9,113 bases of DNA from Terriglobia bacterium. GTDB taxonomy: Bacteria; Acidobacteriota; Terriglobia; UBA7540. A program made the position numbers and the translations under genes. Under the pieces are notes generated by a model that saw nothing but the letters and a program-made list of their open reading frames with translations, ran no database searches and had not been told where the DNA came from. Location of the stretch: the NCBI GenBank assembly GCA_030040455.1, contig JASHTR010000115.1, positions 1 through 9,113 on the forward strand. Reading direction: 5' to 3'. Position 1 is the first letter of the stretch. Each line of letters starts with the position of its first letter. This document shows positions 1-6,111 of the stretch, piece by piece.

Positions 1-3
1 AGG

Positions 4-1164
4 ATGCCAGCAATCAACTCTTTTAATATGCCTGATTGCGCTCAACTTCTCATTGCATCTCGACGCCTGCACGCGCACCTGAAGCGTGCCTTTCTCAAGA
101 ACGGCCGGCTCGAAGGGCCGGATGCCGGAGTGCGCTTCAACTTGCGAGTCTGGCGCTTTCTCAAGAGCAGCCTCAGCTTTATTCCCTGGTGCGATCGGTA
201 TATTTTCATGCAGACGCAAGGCTACTGGATTCTTTCGAACTGGATGCTCTATGAAGCCACTGGCGAGGAACCTTATCGGGCGCTGGCGCTCGAAGCCACG
301 GAGGCCGTGCTGAAGCTTCAAACACCGGAAGGCTATTGGTATTATCCTCTCCCGGAGCGCCGCCATCTGGTGGCAACTGTGGAAGGAAACTGGGGCGCCC
401 TGGGGCTGCTGGCAACGTATGTACGAACCGGCAAGACGAAATTTCTGGAGGGGGCGATCCGCTGGTGGGATTTCCTCATCCATCATATCGGTTTTCAGTC
501 TCACCGCAGCGGCAAGGCGATCAATTACTTTGATCGCCCGCGAGGGAAAGTTCCAAATAACTCGGTGGAAGCAACGTGGTTCTTGCTGTGCCTCTGGAAG
601 GCGACGGGCGACGAAGCATATCGGAGGGATGTGCCGGAGCTCGTCGCTTTTCTGGCCGACGTTCAACTTCCCTCAGGAGAATTACCCTACATTGTTGAGA
701 GCCCTTTTGAGGCTGCCCGGGAGCACTATTTGTGCTTCCAGTACAATGCCTTCCAGTTTATGAAGCTTGCCTGGGCTTCGGAGCTTGATCCGGAGAGTGG
801 AATCGAGAAATTGCTGCCCGGCTTGGCGACTTTTCTCGAGCGAGGCGTCACCCCGCCGGGCGCGAGCAAGGCGGACTGTTTCCGCGTCCGACCTGAAGTT
901 GACTATCACACGGCGGCGCTGGCTGCGGCGCTCTTTGAGGCCTCCCGCATCGGCATTGCCGACGCCCGCGAACCGAGCGAACGCTGTTTTGCAAGGCTAC
1001 TCCCACGTCAGCGCGAGGATGGCAGCTTTGCCTACTCCGAAGGGGACTACGGCATCCTCACAGACGGACGATCCTACCCCAGGCCGCAAGTGATGACGTT
1101 GTTCCATCTCCTTCTCTCTTGCACGGGAGGCGGTGTTCTTGACATGGGCATCGTTCGGAACTAA
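4..1164 (+). CDS. alpha/alpha-toroid protein with QW-like repeats (terpenoid cyclase / six-hairpin fold), function unknown
   Basis: A 386-residue soluble protein with no signal peptide or membrane segment. Three turns of the form Q-x-x-(E/S/D)-G recur after amphipathic helices: QTPEGYW near 106-112, QLPSGEL near 221-227 and QREDGSF near 336-342. They resemble the QW motifs of squalene cyclases and prenyltransferases. Between them lie helix pairs rich in Trp, Tyr and Phe (GNWGALGLLATYV, ATWFLLCLWKATGDEAY, DYHTAALAAALFEASR). This pattern fits an alpha/alpha-barrel, as in terpenoid cyclases, glycan lyases and the C-terminal domain of glucuronyl C5-epimerases. I see no DxDD protonation motif of squalene-hopene cyclase, so a cyclase role is not supported; a sugar- or polysaccharide-acting role is speculation. 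The ATG at 4 is the first start in the window, but the codon before it is open, so the true start may lie further left; ATG 28 is an alternative. The gene is real; its function is unknown. Confidence 0.8.
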   Translation: MPAINSFNMPDCAQLLIASRRLHAHLKRAFLKNGRLEGPDAGVRFNLRVWRFLKSSLSFIPWCDRYIFMQTQGYWILSNWMLYEATGEEPYRALALEATEAVLKLQTPEGYWYYPLPERRHLVATVEGNWGALGLLATYVRTGKTKFLEGAIRWWDFLIHHIGFQSHRSGKAINYFDRPRGKVPNNSVEATWFLLCLWKATGDEAYRRDVPELVAFLADVQLPSGELPYIVESPFEAAREHYLCFQYNAFQFMKLAWASELDPESGIEKLLPGLATFLERGVTPPGASKADCFRVRPEVDYHTAALAAALFEASRIGIADAREPSERCFARLLPRQREDGSFAYSEGDYGILTDGRSYPRPQVMTLFHLLLSCTGGGVLDMGIVRN

Positions 1165-1322
1165 CTTTTGATGTTGGAGAGGGATAGCGCGGAGTGGTTT
1201 TTTAACTCGGCGGCTTTTAACCATCCCAAGTGCGAAGCGGCGGAGTTTCTGTGAGGCGAAACGCTGCGTTGCCCGGAGCGCGTGAAAAAGTAAGGTTAAC
1301 AAGCGATCCGCCTTGCGCAATT

Positions 1323-1330
1323 AGGGAGGA
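1323..1330 (+). promoter_or_regulatory. Shine-Dalgarno for the DUF5666-like gene
   Basis: AGGGAGGA lies 7 bases before ATG 1338. It decides that start over the upstream in-frame start at 1230, which would put 36 unlikely residues in front of the signal peptide. Confidence 0.75.
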
Positions 1331-1337
1331 AGCGGGT

Positions 1338-1760
1338 ATGAGGCTCAAAGTGATTCCTTCCACTCTTCTTGGAGTGGCTCTTCTTATTGCTCCAGCAGCC
1401 TGGGCGCAGTATACAAACGGAAGTGACACCCCGTCTTCTCCGGCCGGGCCGACGCTTCCGAACAACGACCGTTTCGGCAATCCCAACGGAATTGCCAGGA
1501 ACTATCAGGATTACCTTTATGGTGTCGTCGCCAAGGCGGGACCCAGCGGGCTGGTGCTCGACAAAACGAAGTTCGGGGTGCCGCAAACCATCCAGGTGAA
1601 CAAGAAGACCAAGTATATTCGCAACGGCAAGCCCAGCACCCTGAATCAACTCAAGGCAGGCGACCAGGTTTACGTGGACGTGAAAAAGGACAAAAAAAAG
1701 GGGACCATGCTGGCCAAAAAGGTGATCAGCGGCATGGGCGCCACCGGGGGGCCATCTTAG
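1338..1760 (+). CDS. exported DUF5666-like protein
   Basis: A 140-residue protein starting at ATG 1338, the start supported by the ribosome binding site and by the signal peptide that begins there. Residues 1-23 form a Sec signal peptide: MRLK, then a hydrophobic core (LLGVALLIAP), then Ala-Trp-Ala before Gln24, a good signal peptidase I site. A Pro/Gly/Asn/Ser-rich linker (about 24-55) follows. Residues about 59-132 form a small beta-rich domain (YGVVAKAGPSGLVLD, then TIQVNKKTKYIRNGK, then LKAGDQVYVDV), a pattern typical of DUF5666, an OB-like domain in secreted bacterial proteins. The C-terminus is Lys-rich (KKDKKKG, LAKKV) and ends in a short Gly-rich tail. The role is unknown; it is inferred to be a small periplasmic or cell-surface protein. 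It contains no Cys, so it is not a lipoprotein. It lies 173 bases after the toroid gene and may be transcribed separately. Confidence 0.8.
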   Translation: MRLKVIPSTLLGVALLIAPAAWAQYTNGSDTPSSPAGPTLPNNDRFGNPNGIARNYQDYLYGVVAKAGPSGLVLDKTKFGVPQTIQVNKKTKYIRNGKPSTLNQLKAGDQVYVDVKKDKKKGTMLAKKVISGMGATGGPS

Positions 1761-1835
1761 CGGTCATTGAGAGAGCCCGAATGCCGTTCCATTCCGAAAA
1801 GGGGAAAGAGAGGAAGAATCTGTTTTTGGTGCTTT

Positions 1836-1898
1836 CAGCGGTCGGCCTTCAGCGGTCAAGAAGTAAGCCTCGAGATGAAAGCTGACGGCTGAGCGCTG
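1836..1898. repeat. heptad-based imperfect inverted repeat in the spacer
   Basis: Arm 1 (1836-1858) reads as the heptads CAGCGGT, CGGCCTT, CAGCGGT plus CA. The reverse complement of arm 2 (1876-1898) reads CAGCGCT, CAGCCGT, CAGCTTT plus CA. About 18 of 23 positions match, with a 17-base spacer between the arms. Within arm 1, TTCAGCGGTC occurs exactly twice (1834-1843 and 1848-1857), 14 bases apart, which is two heptads. It lies between the DUF5666-like gene and the lipid kinase gene. No T-run follows arm 2, so it is not a typical intrinsic terminator. It looks like a dispersed non-coding repeat able to fold into a hairpin. Confidence 0.6.
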
Positions 1899-2006
1899 GG
1901 GGCGAATAGCTCGTTTGAGATTCCTTCTTCGCTTCGAGAGGGCCTGTCTCTTCCCAGTCCCCGAAGGAGCATCGTCGTTACACAACAAAGCTTAAAACCT
2001 GCCACC

Positions 2007-2912
2007 TTGATTTACAACCCGGTTGCCGGAAGAAATCCCACGCGTCGCGAGCGGGAGATACACGAGGCGGCAGAGATTCTCCGGTCGGCGGGAATTGATC
2101 CGAAGCTGGCTCGGACCACCGGCCCGGGATCAGCTACGGAGCTTGCGCGTTCCGGCATTGCGGCCGGCCATGAGCTCATCATCGCATGCGGTGGTGACGG
2201 AACGGTTAACGAAGTTATTAACGGGATGGCGCTTGCGAAGGCAGCTTTGGGCATATTGCCCGGCGGCACCGCGAACATCACCGCCAACGAGCTAAGCCTC
2301 CCTCACGGCCCAGCTCGCGCCGCCCGTGTGCTTCCAACATGGCTTCCGCGCCGGATTGCGCTGGGCCTCGCCAGGGACTTCTCTTCTGCATCGGGTGCGC
2401 CCTGGGAAGACGCACGCCGCTATTTTTTGAGTGTCGCCGGGGTAGGCTTTGACGCCTACGTCATCCGCAAGCTTACCTTTGATTTCAAGATGGCGCTGGG
2501 CGTTGCGGCCTACATCCTGGAGGGGCTGCGCCAGGCCATGCGTTATTCCTTTCCTCCCCTTATTTGCAGTATGGAGGGGCGGCAGTTCAGGGCAACGTTT
2601 GCCCTGATTCAGCGCACCAGCCTCTACGCCGGATGGTTCCGAACAGCGCCCCGCCAGTCCATTACCAGCTCCCATTTCAGCCTCTCTCTTTATCCCAGCC
2701 GCCGTTTGCGCTATCTGCTGTATGCGCTATCGATTGTCGCCGAGCGCCATCTCCATGACGTCGAAAGGTTAGAAACCTGCAAACTGAAGTTAGTGCCGGA
2801 GAGGCCGGGATCGTCGGTTTACTTCGAGCTGGACGGCGAGCTAGCGGGCGCACTGCCTGCAACTTTTGAGGTGATTCCGGACGCGCTCACTCTGCTGATG
2901 CCCCCGATGTAG
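2007..2912 (+). CDS. YegS/DgkB-type lipid kinase (diacylglycerol kinase catalytic family)
   Basis: A 301-residue protein with both domains of the diacylglycerol/sphingosine kinase-like family, which phosphorylates lipid hydroxyl groups with a nucleotide at the inner membrane face. The N-terminal domain shows IYNPVAGR (2-9), the nucleotide-binding GGDGTVNEV (62-70) and LPGGTAN (84-90). The C-terminal beta-sandwich shows VAGVGFDA (143-150) and the late LDGELAG (275-281), whose Glu corresponds to the usual catalytic-side acidic residue. The start is weak. The frame is open back to 1893, but TTG 2007 is the only ATG/GTG/TTG codon in it, and no Shine-Dalgarno lies just before it. An AAGGAG at 1964-1969 is too far away. 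This start leaves almost nothing before the first beta strand. The acidic Asp-Asp-Gly usual after the aP motif is replaced by Ser/Thr/His (218-223). The substrate is unknown; the family call is firm. Confidence 0.85.
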   Translation: MIYNPVAGRNPTRREREIHEAAEILRSAGIDPKLARTTGPGSATELARSGIAAGHELIIACGGDGTVNEVINGMALAKAALGILPGGTANITANELSLPHGPARAARVLPTWLPRRIALGLARDFSSASGAPWEDARRYFLSVAGVGFDAYVIRKLTFDFKMALGVAAYILEGLRQAMRYSFPPLICSMEGRQFRATFALIQRTSLYAGWFRTAPRQSITSSHFSLSLYPSRRLRYLLYALSIVAERHLHDVERLETCKLKLVPERPGSSVYFELDGELAGALPATFEVIPDALTLLMPPM

Positions 2913-2954
2913 GCACTGAGAAGAAATAAGGAAACTGGATTACAGGCAAAAAGC

Positions 2955-3046
2955 CCTCACGTAAAGGCCCAGAGACGCAAAGGCTCTCAACGGAGACAAA
3001 GGGTTATCCTTGGCGTTCCTTCGCGCCCTGGCGTCTTTGCGTGAGG
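2955..3046. repeat. long imperfect palindrome (GCAAAG-type dispersed repeat)
   Basis: Two 39-base arms, 2955-2993 and 3008-3046, are imperfect reverse complements (about 26 of 39 positions) around a 14-base centre. The outer 7 bases pair exactly (CCTCACG with CGTGAGG), and the pairing extends outward with a small bulge (GCAAAAAGC before, GCTTTGC after). The arms consist of ACGCAAAGG / CCTTGGCGTTC-like units. The element sits between the lipid kinase gene and the M20 hydrolase gene. No protein-coding signal explains it, since the short ORF across arm 2 is just the repeat read through. From general knowledge, sequences of this GCAAAG/CTTTGC style recur between genes in Acidobacteriota and some other soil bacteria; whether this copy belongs to such a family needs a genome search. 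Confidence 0.7.
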
Positions 3047-3192
3047 CTTTGCATTCCTTCCCAGCTTCTGCGCGGCTTGACGCCTATTTCTCATCTAAGC
3101 TAACGTCTAGAAGTGGGCAGCACGCCAGGGCGGGAACTCAAAGTGGCTCCGCCCCAAGCTCCGGAGTTCAAGCCCGTGATGCCGCGCGGGCA

Positions 3193-3199
3193 GAAGGAA
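3193..3199 (+). promoter_or_regulatory. Shine-Dalgarno favouring ATG 3203 of the M20 gene
   Basis: GAAGGAA lies 3 bases before ATG 3203 (5 bases from AAGG). The GTG at 3113 and ATG at 3179, in the same frame, have no comparably placed site and would add a Pro-rich segment unlike the family's N-terminus. Confidence 0.45.
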
Positions 3200-3202
3200 A
3201 TC

Positions 3203-4252
3203 ATGCCAACGCCGCCGTCAACTGAATTTAATACCGACCTTTTCACGCTGACGAAGGACCTCGTCAACATTCCTTCTATCACGGGAGATGAAGGGGCGTG
3301 CGCTACGTTCATGCAAGGCTTTCTCGCGAAGCGAGGATGGAAAGTGGAGCGTCTTCCGGTTTCGGACGGGCGCTTCAATGTATTCGCTTCTCGCGGCCAG
3401 CCTGAAATTGTGCTGAGCACCCATTTGGACACGGTGCCGCCTTTTTCCCGGGCCCACGAGGATGAGGAATTTATTTACGGGCGCGGCTCCTGCGATGCTA
3501 AAGGGATTGCGGCGTCGCAAGTGATAGCGGCAGAGCGGCTTGCTGGAGAAGGCCTTGAGGAGGTCGGTCTGCTTTTCGTGGTCGGCGAGGAAACCCTGAG
3601 TGACGGCGCTCAGGCGGCTAACGCGCTCCCTCCGGGATCAAAATATCTTATCAATGGCGAGCCGACCGCGAACAAGCTTGCTCTCGGAACCAAAGGGGTG
3701 TTGCGTTTTGATCTTCACGTCAAAGGGAAAATGGCGCACTCGGCCTATCCTCACCTCGGCGACTCCGCCGTGGAGAAGCTGCTGGATATCCTCGCGGATG
3801 TGCGCAAGCTGCCGCTGCCGGTGGATGAGACGCTTGGCCCTTGCACGTTGAATATCGGAATGATTTCCGGCGGGTGCGCAGTGAACGTGGTTCCTGGCGA
3901 GGCTCGCGCTCGATTGCTGTTCCGCACGGTGCCGCAATCACCGGGCGCGCCGGACCTGAAGGCCCGGATGCTGGGCTTGCTCGAAGGCCGATGTGATTTC
4001 GAAGTGGTGCGGGAAACGCCTTGGATCAAGATGGAGAAGCTCGACGGTTTTGAAGCTGAGGTGGTAGCGTTTTCGACGGATATCCCTTCCCTCACGCGAT
4101 GGGGGCAGCCCTTTCTGCTCGGACCCGGCACCATCCATGTGGCGCACACCGACCATGAGTGCATCCGCAAGTCCGACCTGCTGGAAGCTGTAGAGCTTTA
4201 TTGCCGCTTGGCAAAGCTTCTGAACGTAAAGGATAAAAAACATCCGGCATGA
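3203..4252 (+). CDS. M20 family metallo-hydrolase, candidate succinyl/acetyl-diaminopimelate deacylase (DapE/ArgE-like)
   Basis: A 349-residue di-zinc amidohydrolase of the ArgE/DapE/CPG2 family (350-400 residues is usual). Catalytic-domain motifs are in order: STHLDTVPP (72-80; His74 metal ligand, Asp76), GRGSCDAKG (93-101; bridging Asp98), [10 protein letters not shown] (126-135; general base Glu129, ligand Glu130), NGEPT (151-155; Glu153) and [13 protein letters not shown] (307-319; His315 as last ligand). Residues about 163-275 are the inserted dimerisation domain, with [15 protein letters not shown] and [12 protein letters not shown] elements ([14 protein letters not shown]). Family members remove succinyl or acetyl groups from amino acids. 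Its stop overlaps the asd start (ATGA), and dapB and dapA follow, so deacylation of N-succinyl- or N-acetyl-diaminopimelate is the best guess; acetylornithine or a peptide substrate cannot be excluded by motif reading. The start was chosen from the Shine-Dalgarno; GTG 3113 would add 30 residues. Confidence 0.85.
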   Translation: MPTPPSTEFNTDLFTLTKDLVNIPSITGDEGACATFMQGFLAKRGWKVERLPVSDGRFNVFASRGQPEIVLSTHLDTVPPFSRAHEDEEFIYGRGSCDAKGIAASQVIAAERLAGEGLEEVGLLFVVGEETLSDGAQAANALPPGSKYLINGEPTANKLALGTKGVLRFDLHVKGKMAHSAYPHLGDSAVEKLLDILADVRKLPLPVDETLGPCTLNIGMISGGCAVNVVPGEARARLLFRTVPQSPGAPDLKARMLGLLEGRCDFEVVRETPWIKMEKLDGFEAEVVAFSTDIPSLTRWGQPFLLGPGTIHVAHTDHECIRKSDLLEAVELYCRLAKLLNVKDKKHPA

Positions 4253-5298
4253 AGAAGATTGAAGTGGGCATTCTGGGCGCCACGGGCATGGTGGGCCAGC
4301 GGTTTGTAAGCTTATTGGAAAGGCATCCCTGGTTCGAGCTGGCGTGGCTGGCCGCCTCGGACCGGTCCGCAGGCAAGCCTTATGTCGAAGCCTGCACCTG
4401 GCGGCTGCGCGAGCCGATACCGGAGAGCGTACGGGGCATGAGAGTGAATGAATGCCAGCCCGGCAGCGCTCCCCAGCTCGTATTTGCGTCGCTCGATTCT
4501 AAAGTGGCGGGCGAGGTGGAAAGGGAGTTCGCAGGCGCGGGCCATGTTGTGGTCTCCAACTCTTCGAGCTTTCGGATGAAAGCGGACGTCCCGCTTTTGA
4601 TCCCCGAGGTGAATCCAGACCATCTCGCGCTGGTGCGCACCCAGCGGCGCGAGCGGCAATGGAAAGGCATGATCGTCACGAACCCCAATTGCACCACGAT
4701 TGGCCTGGTGATGTCACTTGCGCCGCTGGAGAGAAGTTTTGGGATAGAAAAAGTGCTGATGACGAGCATGCAGGCTGTCTCCGGCGCGGGATATCCGGGC
4801 GTTCCCACGCTCGATATTATGGGCAACGTCATTCCGTATATTTCCGGCGAGGAGGAGAAGGTGGAGCAGGAAACCCAGAAGCTCCTTGGAACACTCTCTG
4901 ACGGCCACGTCAGGCCGGCAGCGTTTTCCGTGAGCGCGCACTGCAACCGCGTGCCGGTGGAAGACGGCCACACCGAATCCATCTCGGTTTCACTAAGATC
5001 GAAGGCAACGCTGACGGACTTGGCGGAAGCCTGGCGCAAGTTCCGCTCGGTGCCGCAGGAGCGGCAACTGCCTTCAGCTCCGGAGCATCCCATCGTGCTG
5101 CGCGAAGAAGCGGACCGCCCGCAGGCGAGGCTCGATGTGGAAACGGAGCGTGGCATGGCTACTGTCATTGGTCGCGTGCGCGTCTGCCCGGTCTTGCAAT
5201 TCAAGTACACGGCATTGAGCCATAACACGATTCGGGGCGCGGCGGGCGCGGCCCTGCTGAATGCCGAGTTGATGAAGGCCGAAGGATATCTCGATTAG
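4249..5298 (+). CDS. asd: aspartate-semialdehyde dehydrogenase, archaeal/fungal type
   Basis: Reduces beta-aspartyl phosphate with NADPH to aspartate semialdehyde, the branch point to lysine/diaminopimelate and to threonine/methionine; cytoplasmic. The 349-residue protein begins with a Rossmann motif, [11 protein letters not shown] (7-17). The catalytic Cys is Cys148 in TNPNCTT. Arg234 and His241 in [11 protein letters not shown] have the Arg-x6-His spacing of the active-site pair. SGAGYPGV (178-185) and the closing [18 protein letters not shown] (323-340) are typical of the archaeal/fungal subgroup rather than the E. coli-type enzyme. Length fits the subgroup. ATG 4249 overlaps the M20 stop by ATGA, which suggests translational coupling; no separate strong ribosome binding site is visible. 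It opens the committed pathway continued by dapA and dapB downstream. No key residue is missing. Confidence 0.95.
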   Translation: MKKIEVGILGATGMVGQRFVSLLERHPWFELAWLAASDRSAGKPYVEACTWRLREPIPESVRGMRVNECQPGSAPQLVFASLDSKVAGEVEREFAGAGHVVVSNSSSFRMKADVPLLIPEVNPDHLALVRTQRRERQWKGMIVTNPNCTTIGLVMSLAPLERSFGIEKVLMTSMQAVSGAGYPGVPTLDIMGNVIPYISGEEEKVEQETQKLLGTLSDGHVRPAAFSVSAHCNRVPVEDGHTESISVSLRSKATLTDLAEAWRKFRSVPQERQLPSAPEHPIVLREEADRPQARLDVETERGMATVIGRVRVCPVLQFKYTALSHNTIRGAAGAALLNAELMKAEGYLD

Positions 5299-5346
5299 GG
5301 AACAGGCGACCGATAACAGGAAAAGGCGACGAGTTTCCCTGTTCCC
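5298..5346. repeat. GGGAACAGG inverted repeat in the asd-dapB spacer
   Basis: GGGAACAGG (5298-5306) pairs exactly with CCTGTTCCC (5338-5346) across a 31-base loop. Inside, AACAGG recurs (5301-5306, 5315-5320) and so does GGCGAC (5305-5310, 5325-5330), so this is a small repeat patch rather than a simple hairpin. The first arm begins on the last base of the asd stop codon. No T-run follows, so it is unlikely to be an intrinsic terminator, and the downstream genes probably remain in the transcript. It fills most of the 68-base gap before dapB. Confidence 0.55.
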
Positions 5347-5366
5347 AATTCCCTATCATCATCACC

Positions 5367-6080
5367 ATGCCTGACGCTTCCGATCCTCCGACGCTCAATC
5401 TGGCGCTACTTGGCCACGGCAAAATGGGAAAAGCCATTGAAGCGCTCGCTCCCGAACGGGGGTTTATCGTGGCTCGAGTGCTCGATGAATTTTCAAACCG
5501 TAACTTTCAGGGAATCACGGCGGAGAATTTCAAGGGTGTCGACGTGTGCGTCGATTTCACCGCGCCGGAGACCGTAGTGGAAAACATTCGCCGCGTAGCC
5601 GCGCTCGGCTGCAACCTGGTGGTGGGCACGACGGGATGGCACGATCGCCTGGAGGAAGTTCGGAGGACAGTTGAAGCCGCTGGCATCGGCATGGTTTACG
5701 GGGCAAATTTCTCCATTGGCGTACAACTGTTTTACCGCGCGGCGCGTTCTCTGGCCGCGATTTTCTCGAGTTATCCCGCCTACGAACCGGGTATTATCGA
5801 AGCGCATCACCGGTTCAAGAAAGATGCGCCTTCCGGAACCGCGCTGGAGTTAAAGCGGGAAGTCCAGCCGCTTCTTCCTTCTCGCGAGCTTCCAATCGCC
5901 TCCATCCGTGCAGGCTACATTCCCGGGAGCCACGAGCTCGCGTTCGATTCTGAGGCGGACACAGTAATCCTGCGGCATGCGGCGCGAAGCCGGCAGGGTT
6001 TCGCGGAAGGCGCGCTCTACGCGGCCCGCTGGGTGGCGGGGAACAAGGGGTTTTACAGCTTCGCGGAAATTTTGCAATAG
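5367..6080 (+). CDS. dapB: 4-hydroxy-tetrahydrodipicolinate reductase (DapB)
   Basis: Reduces the DapA product with NAD(P)H to tetrahydrodipicolinate in the diaminopimelate/lysine pathway; cytoplasmic, tetrameric in the family. The 237-residue protein is at the short end of the usual 240-270. The N-terminal Rossmann domain shows LLGHGKMG (14-21), VDFTAPE (62-68) and VVGTTGW (85-91). The substrate domain shows YGANFSIG (111-118) and the signature EAHHRFKKDAPSGTAL (145-160), with catalytic His147/His148 and Lys151 and the SGT substrate loop. The segment RAGYIPGSHE (181-190) corresponds to the usual R-x-G-x-x-x-G-x-H stretch but has Tyr-Ile-Pro at its centre. The C-terminus (FAEGALYAARWVAGNKGFYSF) is standard. 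ATG 5367 lacks a clear Shine-Dalgarno because the repeat patch lies just upstream, but it leaves only a short N-terminal tail before the first strand. It is third in the M20-asd-dapB-DinB-dapA cluster. Confidence 0.95.
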   Translation: MPDASDPPTLNLALLGHGKMGKAIEALAPERGFIVARVLDEFSNRNFQGITAENFKGVDVCVDFTAPETVVENIRRVAALGCNLVVGTTGWHDRLEEVRRTVEAAGIGMVYGANFSIGVQLFYRAARSLAAIFSSYPAYEPGIIEAHHRFKKDAPSGTALELKREVQPLLPSRELPIASIRAGYIPGSHELAFDSEADTVILRHAARSRQGFAEGALYAARWVAGNKGFYSFAEILQ

Positions 6081-6111
6081 GCCGCAGGGTCTCTAGCCTA
6101 AAGGAGGGTGC

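Noticed and set aside
1181..1227. Possible terminator after the toroid gene (GGGAT/ATCCC and TGGTT/AACCA arms)
   Set aside because: The pairings are short and compete with each other, and the T-run lies in the 5' part rather than after the stem.
1764..1988. 74-residue minus-strand open frame in the DUF5666-kinase spacer, and similar frames over 3010-3225
   Set aside because: They read through the inverted repeats, have no plausible ribosome binding site and encode no recognisable domain.
3077..3106. Possible promoter before the dap cluster (TTGACG at 3077, TAACGT at 3101)
   Set aside because: The -35 box is good (5 of 6), but the -10 matches only 3 of 6 at an 18-base spacing, too weak to annotate.
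3113..3202. GTG start at 3113 extending the M20 protein by 30 residues
   Set aside because: The extra residues are Pro-rich and unlike M20 N-termini, there is no placed Shine-Dalgarno, and ATG 3203 has one. Not fully excluded.
2913..3202. Lysine riboswitch or other leader upstream of the dap cluster
   Set aside because: No conserved lysine-riboswitch core was recognised; the spacer is mainly the long palindrome.
4380..5228. 282-residue open frame on the minus strand inside asd
   Set aside because: It lies fully antisense to a well-supported asd gene, the translation is Ser/Thr/Arg-rich without recognisable motifs, and it has no sign of its own ribosome binding site. It is a GC-driven shadow.
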